Assembly: GCA_003241895.1 (NCBI GenBank)
Contig: QBLY01000008.1
Location: 55,472 to 119,471 of the forward strand
Source: Lysobacteraceae bacterium
Lineage (GTDB): Bacteria; Pseudomonadota; Gammaproteobacteria; Xanthomonadales; Xanthomonadaceae
DNA length: 64,000 nt
Direction of reading: 5' to 3'
Made by a program: the position numbers and the translations under genes
Shown here: piece by piece, positions 1 to 10,227 of the stretch
How positions within the stretch are numbered: the first letter of the stretch is position 1
Layout: each line of letters begins with the position of its first letter
Notes under the pieces: model-generated
The model's input: the letters and a program-made list of their open reading frames with translations, nothing else
What the model was told of the DNA's origin: nothing
The model's database searches: none

Positions 1-1360
1 GTCCATGCGCTGCCCCGGCTGCGACCGGCCGCAGGCTGCGGCCGCGACCGATGCCGTAGTACGCCAGGCCGGCGGCTTCGACCTGGGCCGGGTCGTAGAT
101 GTTGCGGCCATCGAAAACTACGCGCGAGGCCAGCTTGCTGGCCAAGGCAGCGAAGTCCGGGCTCCAGAACGCCTTCCATTCGGTCACCACGAACAGCGCG
201 TCCACGCCCTGCAGCGCCGCTTCGGGCGTGTCGCACAGCACAAGGTCGTCGCGGTCGCCGAAGATGCGCGCGGCTTCCTCCATCGCTTCGGGATCGTGCG
301 CACGCACGCGCGCACCGGCCTTCCATAACTGGTCCAGCAGCGCCCGGCTTGACGCTTCGCGCATGTCGTCGGTGTTGGGCTTGAACGCCAGGCCCCACAC
401 CGCGAACGTGCGGCCGGCCAGCTGGCCGTCGAAGTGCCTGGAAGCCAATTCGAACAGCTTGCCCTTCTGCACATGGTTCACCGCTTCCACCGCCTCCAGC
501 AGGCCGGCCGTGTAGCCGGCCTGGCGGGCGATGCGGCCCAGCGCCTGCACGTCCTTGGGGAAGCAGGAACCGCCGTAGCCGGCGCCCGGGTAGATGAAGC
601 TGTAGCCGATGCGCGGATCGGAGCCGATGCCGTGGCGGACCATCTCGATGTCGGCGCCAACGCGCTCGGCGATGTTCGCCATTTCGTTCATGAAGCTGAT
701 CTTGGTCGCCAGCATCGCGTTGGCGGCGTACTTGGTCAGCTCGGCCGAGCGCTCGTCCATCACCACGATGCGGTCGTGGTTGCGGTTGAACGGCGCGTAC
801 AGGCGCTTCATCTGCTCCACCGCCTGGGAGCTGCGCGAGCCCAGCACGATGCGGTCGGGGCGCATGCAGTCATTCACCGCCGCGCCTTCCTTGAGGAACT
901 CGGGGTTGGAAACCACGTCGAACGCGATGTCCACGCCACGCTTGGCCAGCTGCGCGGCAATCTCGGTGCGCACCTTGTCGGCGGTACCCACCGGCACGGT
1001 GGACTTGTTCACCACCACCGCAGGCCGCGTCAGGCACTCACCGATGCTGCGGGCCACGGCCAGCACGTACTGCAGGTCGGCGCTGCCGTCCTCGTCGGGC
1101 GGCGTGCCCACGGCGATGAAAATAATGTCGCCGTGCTCGATCGAAGCCGCGGCATCGACGCTGAAATCCAGGCGCCCGGACGCATGGTTGGCCAGCACCA
1201 TGTCTTCCAGGCCCGGCTCGTAGATCGGGATCACGCCCTGGCGCAGGCCTTCGACCTTGCCGCGGTCAATGTCCATGCAGAGCACCTGGTGGCCGACCTC
1301 GGCCAGGCAGGTGCCCGTAACCAGGCCGACATAGCCGGTGCCGAATACCGTGACGCGCAT
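1..1360 (-). CDS. ugd: UDP-glucose 6-dehydrogenase (C-terminus cut by window edge)
   Basis: Oxidises UDP-glucose to UDP-glucuronate in two NAD-dependent steps in the cytoplasm, supplying precursor for polysaccharide or lipid A sugar modification. The N-terminus has the Rossmann motif [12 protein letters not shown]. The catalytic cysteine motif [12 protein letters not shown] and the C-terminal UDP-binding segment ([15 protein letters not shown]) are all visible. The start ATG at 1360 has a GGAGG-type ribosome binding site a few bases upstream. The frame is still open at base 2 after about 453 residues, beyond the usual YYGIGRG ending, so only a short tail is missing. It lies 90 bases downstream of the FKBP gene on the same strand, separated by a strong hairpin. 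Confidence 0.95.
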   Translation of the reverse strand, partial: MRVTVFGTGYVGLVTGTCLAEVGHQVLCMDIDRGKVEGLRQGVIPIYEPGLEDMVLANHASGRLDFSVDAAASIEHGDIIFIAVGTPPDEDGSADLQYVLAVARSIGECLTRPAVVVNKSTVPVGTADKVRTEIAAQLAKRGVDIAFDVVSNPEFLKEGAAVNDCMRPDRIVLGSRSSQAVEQMKRLYAPFNRNHDRIVVMDERSAELTKYAANAMLATKISFMNEMANIAERVGADIEMVRHGIGSDPRIGYSFIYPGAGYGGSCFPKDVQALGRIARQAGYTAGLLEAVEAVNHVQKGKLFELASRHFDGQLAGRTFAVWGLAFKPNTDDMREASSRALLDQLWKAGARVRAHDPEAMEEAARIFGDRDDLVLCDTPEAALQGVDALFVVTEWKAFWSPDFAALASKLASRVVFDGRNIYDPAQVEAAGLAYYGIGRGRSLRPVAAGAAHG

Positions 1361-1416
1361 GTTTCGCCTCCGTGCCGGGAACCGGCGGGGCCTTGCCCGC
1401 CTGGGTGACGGGCGTC

Positions 1417-1441
1417 GGGCGACCGGCGTTGCCGGTCGCCC
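1417..1441. terminator. Perfect hairpin between FKBP gene and ugd
   Basis: An 11-bp perfect stem (GGGCGACCGGC, 1417-1427, pairing with 1431-1441) with a three-base loop lies 9 bases after the FKBP stop codon. It has no U-run on either strand, so it is either a weak terminator or an mRNA 3'-end stabiliser. Confidence 0.4.
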
Positions 1442-1450
1442 GCGCGGGTG

Positions 1451-2227
1451 TTACTTGACGATTTCCATCAGCTCGACTTCGAACGTGAGCATGGCGTTGG
1501 CCGGGATCGGACCGCCGCCGGCTTCGCCGTAGCCCAGGTCGGACGGGATCCAGAACGTGTACTTGCTGCCGACCGGCATCAGGGCGACGCCTTCCGACCA
1601 GCCCGGGATGACTTGGGCCAGGCCGAACTCGGCCGGCTGGCCACGATCGTAGGAGCTGTCGAACACCGTGCCGTCAAGCAGGGTGCCCTTGTAGTGCACG
1701 CGCACCACGTCGGTGGCCTTGGGCATGGGGCCGTTGCCCGGACGCACGATTTCATACTGCAGGCCGCTTTCGGTGACCTTCACGCCCGGCTTGTCCTTGT
1801 TGGCAGCCAGGAACGCGGCGCCCTCTTCCTTGTTGGTGGCCGATTTGGCGGTGGCGTCGGCGGCCTGCTTGGCCTGCACCTTCACCGTGAAGGCTTCCTG
1901 GATCTTGATCGCCTGCTCGGGCGTGAGCTTGGAATCCTTGCCGGCGAACTGGTCGGCAATGGCCTGGGTGAGGATTTCCAGGTCAAGCTCGTCCTTGATC
2001 ACGGACAGCGACTTGCCCATGTCCTGGCCGATCATGTAGCTGACCTGCTTCTTGCCGGTCTCGAGGCCCTGGATGTCCGGGACGATCGGTGCATCGTCGG
2101 CGGCGCTGGCCGAGGCGTCGGCTTTGGCGGAGGCGGTGTCTTCCTTGTTCTCGGTCTTGCAGGCACTGAGCGAAAGCACCAGGCTGGCGAGGACCAGCGG
2201 CGCGGCGAAACGCAGGGCGGGATTCAT
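1451..2227 (-). CDS. FKBP-type peptidyl-prolyl isomerase lipoprotein
   Basis: 258 aa. Catalyses cis-trans isomerisation at prolines in envelope proteins. A lipobox (LSAC, Cys23) ends the signal peptide, so it should be a lipidated periplasmic protein. Residues about 50-140 form the FkpA/Mip-type dimerisation domain (VSYMIGQDMGKSL). The C-terminal 110 residues are a complete FKBP domain with VRVHYKGTLLDGTVFDSS and a VIPGWSEGVALMPVGSK segment. An AGGAG ribosome binding site precedes the ATG at 2227. FkpA, FklB and Mip paralogues cannot be told apart from sequence alone, so no symbol is given. Confidence 0.93.
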   Translation of the reverse strand: MNPALRFAAPLVLASLVLSLSACKTENKEDTASAKADASASAADDAPIVPDIQGLETGKKQVSYMIGQDMGKSLSVIKDELDLEILTQAIADQFAGKDSKLTPEQAIKIQEAFTVKVQAKQAADATAKSATNKEEGAAFLAANKDKPGVKVTESGLQYEIVRPGNGPMPKATDVVRVHYKGTLLDGTVFDSSYDRGQPAEFGLAQVIPGWSEGVALMPVGSKYTFWIPSDLGYGEAGGGPIPANAMLTFEVELMEIVK

Positions 2228-2323
2228 TGCGAAAGGACTCCTGAGGGGGCGTGCCGGAACGGCGCGTCACCGCCTATTGTCGCGGGGCGCAGCCGCTTCG
2301 GCAATGACGGCGAACACCCCGGT

Positions 2324-2785
2324 TCAGGGCCAGGCTACCCACAGCCCGGCCAGGGCCAGGCCGTGCAGGGACAGCACCGCGGCGCTCAGGCCCAGGCGCA
2401 GGCGCCTGAACGACGCCGGCGCGGCCAAGGCATCGCCGCTTCCGTCCCACCGCGCCACCAGCGCGAACCCGGCCGCCAGCATCCACAGGGCGGCGTCAGG
2501 CGGCAGCGCGAACCAGGCCAGCCAGGCCCAGAGGCTGGGCAACACGGACGCCGCGAACTGGCCGGGCGACGCGCCGCAGGCCATCGCCCTGCCCCAGCGG
2601 ACGCCGCCCAGGAACGACAGGATCACCGCCCCGTAGGCCAGGAAGCCCTGGGCCGCCGGTTCGCGCCATGGCGCCGACCAAGTGGCCAGGGCCAGGAGGC
2701 CGAACGGCAGCACCCCGGCCCAGCCCAGCCAGACGGCGGACTGGGGCAACTGGCCCCCGTCATGATGAAGCGGCGATTGAGTCAT
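2324..2785 (-). CDS. DUF3429 family small membrane protein
   Basis: 153 aa if started at the ATG at 2785, which has an AGGTGAG ribosome binding site; a longer reading upstream would run into the divergent gene. Four to five hydrophobic helices are visible (for example VLPFGLLALATW, LAYGAVILSFLGGVRWG and LLALATW-like repeats). The GAVILSFLGGVRWG segment is typical of the DUF3429 family, which has no assigned function. It is transcribed divergently from the NTF2-like gene, with 34 bases between the starts, so the two presumably share a promoter region. Confidence 0.8.
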   Translation of the reverse strand: MTQSPLHHDGGQLPQSAVWLGWAGVLPFGLLALATWSAPWREPAAQGFLAYGAVILSFLGGVRWGRAMACGASPGQFAASVLPSLWAWLAWFALPPDAALWMLAAGFALVARWDGSGDALAAPASFRRLRLGLSAAVLSLHGLALAGLWVAWP

Positions 2786-2819
2786 GCTGCGCTCACCTGC
2801 AAAACGTTGGAATACCGCC

Positions 2820-3320
2820 ATGGAAACCCTCGACGAACTCGATCGCATCCGCGCCCGACATCCGCAGCCGCCCGCGGCTGGCAGCGACGACGAAGCGCAG
2901 GCGCTGGCGCGCTTCGCGTCCTTCTTCTCCAACCTCGCACCGGACCGGGTGCAGGCGCTGCTGGCCCAGACGTATGCCGCTGACGTGTATTTCAACGACA
3001 CCCTCAAGGCCATCCAGGGGCTGGATGCGCTGGGCCCCTACCTCAACGATAGCGCCGAAGGCGCCGAAGAGTGCCGCGTGGATGTCCACGAAACCACGCG
3101 CACCGCGAACGACGAACACCTGGTGCGCTGGTCGATGATGATCCGCTTCAAGAAGCTCAAGCGCGGCGTGGACACGTGGTCGATCGGCATGAGCCACCTG
3201 CGCTTCGACGCACAGGGGCGCGTGGTCTACCAGCAGGACTATTGGAACGCCGCCGACGGCCTGTACCAGCACATCCCGCTGCTGGGCACGGCCATCGCCG
3301 CCATCAAACGCCGGCTCTAG
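2820..3320 (+). CDS. NTF2-like (SnoaL fold) protein
   Basis: 166 aa from the ATG at 2820; an in-frame ATG at 2784 would add 12 residues and overlap the divergent start. The length, the alternating strand/helix pattern and phrases such as YAADVYFNDTLKAIQGLDALGPYL and WSMMIRFKKLKRG resemble the nuclear transport factor 2-like superfamily. That fold serves as a ligand-binding or catalytic scaffold in many unrelated enzymes. There is no signal peptide. The role is unknown. It is convergent with the glutathione peroxidase gene, with a 19-base gap. Confidence 0.75.
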   Translation: METLDELDRIRARHPQPPAAGSDDEAQALARFASFFSNLAPDRVQALLAQTYAADVYFNDTLKAIQGLDALGPYLNDSAEGAEECRVDVHETTRTANDEHLVRWSMMIRFKKLKRGVDTWSIGMSHLRFDAQGRVVYQQDYWNAADGLYQHIPLLGTAIAAIKRRL

Positions 3321-3339
3321 GCCGGCGCCTGCGGGGTCG

Positions 3340-3912
3340 TTACTTCTTCGCCACCGGGGCAGCCGGCATCGGCACAGCGATCGCCTTTTCGATGGCCGCC
3401 ACCAGCTTGGGGTCGTCGGGCGTGGTGCGACTGCCGAAGCTGGCGATGACGTTGCCGCTGCGATCCACCAGGTACTTGTGGAAGTTCCAGCCCGGCGCTT
3501 CGCCGGTGGCCTTGATCAGGTCGGCGTAGAGCGGCGTCGGTGTACCGCCGCGCACCTGCACCTTCTCGAACATCGGGAACTTCACGCCGTAGGTGAGCGT
3601 GCAGAACTCCTGGATGTCCTCCTCGCTGCCCGGCTCCTGGCCCATGAAGTCGTTGGACGGGAAGCCCAGCACCGCGAAGCCCTGGTCCTTGTACTTGGCA
3701 TGCATCGCCTCGAGACCTTCGTACTGCGGCGTGAAGCCGCACTTGCTGGCGGTGTTCACCACCAGCAGCACCTGGCCGCCGTAGGTATCCTGCAGGTTCA
3801 CGGTCTGCTTGCCCGCCAGCTGGCGGTACTCGTGGTCCAGCAGGCCCTGGTCGGCCAGCGCCGGGGCGGTGGCCAACAGGCCGGCCAGTGCAACGGTTGC
3901 CCAAATCTTCAT
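3340..3912 (-). CDS. Periplasmic glutathione peroxidase-like protein
   Basis: 190 aa. A thiol peroxidase that reduces H2O2 or lipid hydroperoxides using glutathione or thioredoxin. A signal peptide (residues 1-20, cut after ALA) predicts export. The redox site NTASKCGFTPQYEGLE has Cys58 where animal enzymes carry selenocysteine. The FPSNDFMGQEPG and WNFHKYLVDRSG motifs supply the Gln and Trp of the catalytic tetrad. The ATG at 3912 was preferred because it places the signal peptide at the N-terminus. The gene is divergent from the ytr-like operon, with a 142-base intergenic region. Confidence 0.9.
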   Translation of the reverse strand: MKIWATVALAGLLATAPALADQGLLDHEYRQLAGKQTVNLQDTYGGQVLLVVNTASKCGFTPQYEGLEAMHAKYKDQGFAVLGFPSNDFMGQEPGSEEDIQEFCTLTYGVKFPMFEKVQVRGGTPTPLYADLIKATGEAPGWNFHKYLVDRSGNVIASFGSRTTPDDPKLVAAIEKAIAVPMPAAPVAKK

Positions 3913-3983
3913 TGAATCCACCCTTCGCCGGCCCAGTGCCGGGTCCATGCCATCAGTTTGGTCCCAAAAGCGTGCACGGGGTG

Positions 3984-4011
3984 TTGACAGGTCTTTTCGT
4001 AGTGTTATAGT
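3984..4011 (+). promoter_or_regulatory. Sigma-70 promoter of the ytr-like operon
   Basis: A perfect -35 box TTGACA (3984-3989), a 16-base spacer and a -10 box TATAGT (4006-4011) lie 43 bases upstream of the first ATG of the operon at 4055. This is the clearest consensus promoter in the window. Confidence 0.8.
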
Positions 4012-4024
4012 TACCTACAACACC
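4001..4024. promoter_or_regulatory. Operator-like palindrome for the YtrA-type repressor
   Basis: An imperfect palindrome, GTGTTATAGTT/ACCTACAACAC (4002-4023, 9 of 11 pairs matching), covers the -10 box and the expected start point. Its outer half-sites read AGTG-N16-CACC. From memory, YtrA of Xanthomonas binds sites of the form GGTG-N16-CACC. A repressor encoded two genes downstream would therefore autoregulate by blocking RNA polymerase. The assignment is inferred from position and symmetry. Confidence 0.65.
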
Positions 4025-4054
4025 TATCCAATACTTCACCAGACCGGAGGCGAC

Positions 4055-4315
4055 ATGTACGCCAAATTGAAAACCAACCTGATCGGACTGGCGGCAGCCC
4101 TGAGCTTCGTGGTGGTCGGATTCAGCCTGGGTGGGCCCCCCAGCGCCGACGTCACCCGCCAGGCCACGGTCCCGGCCCTGGTCCTGGCGGATGGTTCGCC
4201 CGCGCTGGCCGCCCAGGACGCGCCCCCGGCCGCAAGCCGCCGCGGCGCCCTCAAGCGCCATCTGGCCATGCCCTATGTTTCCTTTGCGGCCCTGCTGCCG
4301 CGCAGGGAGTCCTGA
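4055..4315 (+). CDS. Small membrane-anchored leader protein of the ytr-like operon
   Basis: 86 aa, function unknown. One hydrophobic segment (residues 9-28, LIGLAAALSFVVVGFSLGG) could be an uncleaved signal or membrane anchor. It is followed by an Ala/Pro-rich tail and a basic C-terminus (RRGALKRH and PRRES). A GGAGG ribosome binding site sits 4 bases before the ATG. The stop codon lies one base before the ATG of the GntR gene, and that gene's GGGAG ribosome binding site lies inside this gene, so the two should be translationally coupled. It is the first gene after the operator-controlled promoter. I do not recognise a family. Confidence 0.7.
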   Translation: MYAKLKTNLIGLAAALSFVVVGFSLGGPPSADVTRQATVPALVLADGSPALAAQDAPPAASRRGALKRHLAMPYVSFAALLPRRES

Positions 4316-4316
4316 G

Positions 4317-4685
4317 ATGACCATCACATGGAATGACAGCGCGCCCATCTACAGGCAGCTCAAGGACAAGGTGGTGGCGATGATGCTCGACGGCGACCTC
4401 AAGCCGGGCGAGGCCCTGCCGTCGGTGCGGCAGATCGCCGCCGAATACCAGCTCAACCCAATTACCGTCTCCCGCGCCTATCAGGAGCTGGCCGACGAAG
4501 AACTCGTGGAAAAAAGAAGGGGACTTGGCATGTACGTGAACGAAGGGGCCCGGGAGAAACTGCTGGCGTCAGAGCGCGACCGCTTCCTGAAGGAAGAGTG
4601 GCCGCTGGTGATCGAGCGCATCCAGCGCCTGGGCCTGGACTTCGAGAAGCTGATGCGCAACGCCGACAAGGAGTCCAGCAAATGA
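4317..4685 (+). CDS. GntR-family repressor, YtrA subfamily
   Basis: 122 aa. A winged-helix DNA-binding domain fills residues 10-75 (YRQLKDKVVAMMLDG, GEALPSVRQIAAEYQLNPITVSRAYQEL, EKRRGLGMYV). It is followed by only a short helical dimerisation tail of about 45 residues, the hallmark of the YtrA subfamily. These proteins usually repress the ABC transporter operon they sit in. The stop overlaps the next start by 4 bases (ATGA). The palindrome at 4001-4024 is the probable operator. Confidence 0.9.
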   Translation: MTITWNDSAPIYRQLKDKVVAMMLDGDLKPGEALPSVRQIAAEYQLNPITVSRAYQELADEELVEKRRGLGMYVNEGAREKLLASERDRFLKEEWPLVIERIQRLGLDFEKLMRNADKESSK

Positions 4686-5539
4686 GCGCCGTCATCTCCG
4701 CACGCAACCTGAGCAAGCGCTACGGCAAGAACGTCGCCGTGGACAATGTCACCTTCGACATCCCCGCCGGCCGCATCGTCGGCCTGATCGGCCCCAACGG
4801 CTCGGGCAAGACCACCACCCTCAAGGCCGCCCTGGGCCTGGTGCCGTTCGAGGGCGAGCTCAAGGTGCTGGGCAAGGACCCGCGCACCCAGCGCGACGAG
4901 CTGATGCAGGACGTGTGCTTCATCGCCGACGTGGCCGTGCTGCCGCGCTGGCTGAAGGTGAAGGACGCGGTGGACTTCGTGGCCGGCGTGCACCCGCGCT
5001 TCGACCGCAAGAAGGCCGAGGCCTACATCGCCAACACCAAGCTGACACCGGACATGCGCGTCAAGGAAATGTCCAAGGGCATGATCGTGCAGCTTCACCT
5101 GGCACTGGTGATGGCGATCGACGCCAAGCTGCTGGTGCTCGACGAGCCCACGCTGGGCCTGGACATCCTGTACCGCAAGCAGTTCTACCAGAACCTGCTG
5201 GAAGACTATTTCGACGAGAACAAGACCATCGTCATCACCACCCACCAGGTGGAGGAGATCGAACACATTCTCACCGACCTGATGTTCATCCGCGACGGCC
5301 GGATCGTGCTGTCGGCGACGATGGACGAAGTGGGCGAGCGCTTCACGGAAGTCATGGTGCCGGCCGACAGGGCCGACGCCGCCCGCGCGCTCAAGCCGAT
5401 CGACGAACGCCAGGTGTTCGGCAAGGCCGTGATGCTGTTCGACGGCGTGCCGCGCCAGCAGCTGGCCGAATACGGCGAAACCCGCAACCCCGGCATCGCC
5501 GACCTGTTCGTCGCCACCATGAAAGGAACCTACGCATGA
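4682..5539 (+). CDS. ABC transporter ATP-binding protein (YtrB-like)
   Basis: 285 aa. ATPase subunit of the transporter encoded with the next gene. Walker A is GPNGSGKTT (37-45) and Walker B is LLVLDEP (150-156). The H-loop is ITTHQVEE, and the signature is the degenerate MSKGM, as is common in this subfamily instead of LSGGQ. It overlaps both neighbours by 4 bases (ATGA). YtrB-type transporters are linked to cell-envelope stress and antibiotic response; the substrate here is unknown. Confidence 0.93.
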   Translation: MSAVISARNLSKRYGKNVAVDNVTFDIPAGRIVGLIGPNGSGKTTTLKAALGLVPFEGELKVLGKDPRTQRDELMQDVCFIADVAVLPRWLKVKDAVDFVAGVHPRFDRKKAEAYIANTKLTPDMRVKEMSKGMIVQLHLALVMAIDAKLLVLDEPTLGLDILYRKQFYQNLLEDYFDENKTIVITTHQVEEIEHILTDLMFIRDGRIVLSATMDEVGERFTEVMVPADRADAARALKPIDERQVFGKAVMLFDGVPRQQLAEYGETRNPGIADLFVATMKGTYA

Positions 5540-6528
5540 ACACCTTCAAATGGCTCCTGAAGCGTGAGTACTGGGAACACCGGGGCGGCTTCTTCTGGGC
5601 CCCGCTGATCACCGGCGCGATCTTCATGCTGCTCACCACGATGGCGGTGATCGCCGGCGAAAGCATGCGGCGTTCTACCGACGATGGCGGCACCATCCTG
5701 AAAATGAACGGCGTTGAAATCGGCAAGCTGACGCAGACGATGAGCCCCGGCGACATCGCCGAGATGGGGTCGGGACTGGACCTGGGCACGCTGCTCGCGT
5801 CCACGTGGCCCTTCCTCGTGCTGGCCTTCGTGGTGTTCTTCTACTGCCTGGGCGCGCTGTTCGACGAACGCAAGGACCGCAGCATCCTGTTCTGGAAGTC
5901 CCTGCCCCTGTCGGACGGGCAGACCGTGCTGTCCAAGGTGTTCAGCGCCCTGGTCATCGCACCGGTTATCGCCACCATCGCAGCCATCGGCACGTCCATG
6001 GGCTTCCTGGTGATCCTGAGCGGCTATGCGCTCTTCCACGGCGGCAACCCGTTGACCCTGATATGGGGCCCGGCCAGCCCGCTCACCGTCGCCTTCAACC
6101 TGGCGGCTGCGCTGCCGGTGTTCGCCATGTGGGCCCTGCCCACGGTGGGCTGGCTGCTGCTGGTGTCGGCGTGGTCGAAGTCCAAGCCCTTCCTCTGGGC
6201 GCTGCTGGTGCCGCTGTTCGCCGGCATCCTGGTGAGCTGGTTCGACGTGATGGAAATGCTGGGCATGAAGGCCTCGTGGTTCTGGACCAATATCGTCGGC
6301 CGCATGCTGCTGGGCACCTTCAACGGCATCGACATGGTCTACCGCACCGCCAAGGACCCGGCGATGCAGAACTTCAACCCCGACGGTCCGCAGGACGTCG
6401 TGGCGCTGTTCTCGGCACAGAACACCTGGAGCGCGTTCACCCATGTCGACATCTGGGTGGGTGCGGCGGCCGGCGTGGTGATGATCCTGGCCGCGGTGTA
6501 CTTCCGCCGGACCCGCGACGAAGGCTGA
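5536..6528 (+). CDS. ABC transporter permease of the ytr-like operon
   Basis: 330 aa. It starts with MNTFKWLLKREYWEHRGGFFWAPL, a typical ABC-2 type beginning, and carries about six membrane helices (for example LVLAFVVFFYCLGALFD, VIAPVIATIAAIGTSMGFLV and ILAAVYF near the C-terminus). The conserved DERKDRSILFWKSLPLSD loop follows the second helix. The start overlaps the ATPase stop (ATGA). The operon ends in the hairpin at 6541-6570. It presumably pairs with the ATPase as a dimer; the substrate is unknown. Confidence 0.9.
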   Translation: MNTFKWLLKREYWEHRGGFFWAPLITGAIFMLLTTMAVIAGESMRRSTDDGGTILKMNGVEIGKLTQTMSPGDIAEMGSGLDLGTLLASTWPFLVLAFVVFFYCLGALFDERKDRSILFWKSLPLSDGQTVLSKVFSALVIAPVIATIAAIGTSMGFLVILSGYALFHGGNPLTLIWGPASPLTVAFNLAAALPVFAMWALPTVGWLLLVSAWSKSKPFLWALLVPLFAGILVSWFDVMEMLGMKASWFWTNIVGRMLLGTFNGIDMVYRTAKDPAMQNFNPDGPQDVVALFSAQNTWSAFTHVDIWVGAAAGVVMILAAVYFRRTRDEG

Positions 6529-6540
6529 TGGATCGGACAC

Positions 6541-6570
6541 GGCAGGAGGCGCAAGCCTCCTGCCTTTTTT
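6541..6570 (+). terminator. Intrinsic terminator of the ytr-like operon
   Basis: A 10-bp perfect stem (GGCAGGAGGC/GCCTCCTGCC) with a four-base loop (gcaa) is followed directly by six T residues, 12 bases after the permease stop. Confidence 0.93.
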
Positions 6571-6587
6571 CAAGAATGGAGCGCCCC

Positions 6588-7213
6588 ATGGCAATCAAAT
6601 CATTCGCACCGGCACTGCTGGTCCTTGCCTCACTCATGGTTTCAGCGTGCGGCACGGCCCAGGACAGCACCGGAGAAAAGTCGGGCTGGGCCGGCATTGC
6701 CGACAAGGCCCGGGCAGAGGTCCGGAAGGAAATGGCCACTCAGGACCTGGACATCGGCAAGGAAACGGAAGGCCTGCCGCGTGCCGCCCTGTCGCCCCAG
6801 GGCGACTTGGTCATCGGCGGCGAGAAAATCGCCATTACGCCGGCACAGCGCGAGCTGCTGCTGAGCTACCGCTCACAGCTTGCCGGCGTCGCCGAGGCCG
6901 GCGCCGAGGTGGGCCTGCAGGCGGCGGAGCTCGCCACCAACGCCATGAAGGAAGCCGCGAAGGCCGCCTTCAGCGGTGACAAGGCGGGCATGGAAGCGCG
7001 CATGAAAACTGAGTCCGCCGCCATTGAACTGGCAGCACAAGGCCTATGCGACCGGCTTCCGGCCCTGCTGGCGAGCCAGCGCGCCGCCGCCGAGGCGATC
7101 CCGGAGTTCCGTCCCTACGCCACCATGGACGACAAGGACATCCAGGACTGCAGCGTGGATCGCCAGGTCAACGTGCCCGAAGCCAACGAGGCTGCGGCCG
7201 ACGGCGCCGGCAA

Positions 7214-7217
<4 letters not shown>
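6588..7217 (+). CDS. YggN-like (DUF2884) lipoprotein
   Basis: 209 aa. A lipobox (VSAC, Cys21) predicts a lipoprotein. The ATG at 6588 has GGAG 6 bases upstream; an ATG at 6576 would place that site inside the coding region. The core LSPQGDLVIGGEKIAITPAQRELL, followed by an Ala/Glu-rich helix, resembles the YggN/DUF2884 periplasmic family, whose function is unknown. The family assignment is from pattern memory. The stop codon TAG overlaps the convergent fumC stop within the palindrome CTAG. Confidence 0.65.
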
Positions 7218-8617
<1,400 letters not shown>

Positions 8618-8650
8618 GGCTGGCTCCTTGCGAATAGGCCCCGAGCATAG

Positions 8651-10114
<1,464 letters not shown>

Positions 10115-10119
10115 GAGGC

Positions 10120-10227
10120 TTTTTTTGCCACGGATTGACGCGGATAGACGCGGATAAGAGCGTTTTTATTATTGGGCTTCCTGGTTTTATCCGCGGTTAT
10201 CCGCGTCAATCCGTGGCAGAAAAAAAA
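10120..10227. repeat. Palindromic CGGAT-box element, copy 1
   Basis: A 108-bp inverted repeat fills the purB-roxA gap. The left arm has CGGAT at 10131, 10141 and 10151. The right arm has ATCCG at 10189, 10199 and 10209, so all boxes sit at exactly 10-bp pitch. The outer edges are TTTTTTTGCCACGG and CCGTGGCAGAAAAAAA. The loop is T-rich. A second element with the same architecture but different spacer bases lies at 19507-19639. It encodes nothing and resembles REP-type repeats. Confidence 0.85.

Noticed and set aside
10120..10227. Copy 1 of the palindrome as an ordinary intrinsic terminator for purB
   Set aside because: The 3' side on both strands ends in A, not U, and the stem is interrupted by a 30-base loop.
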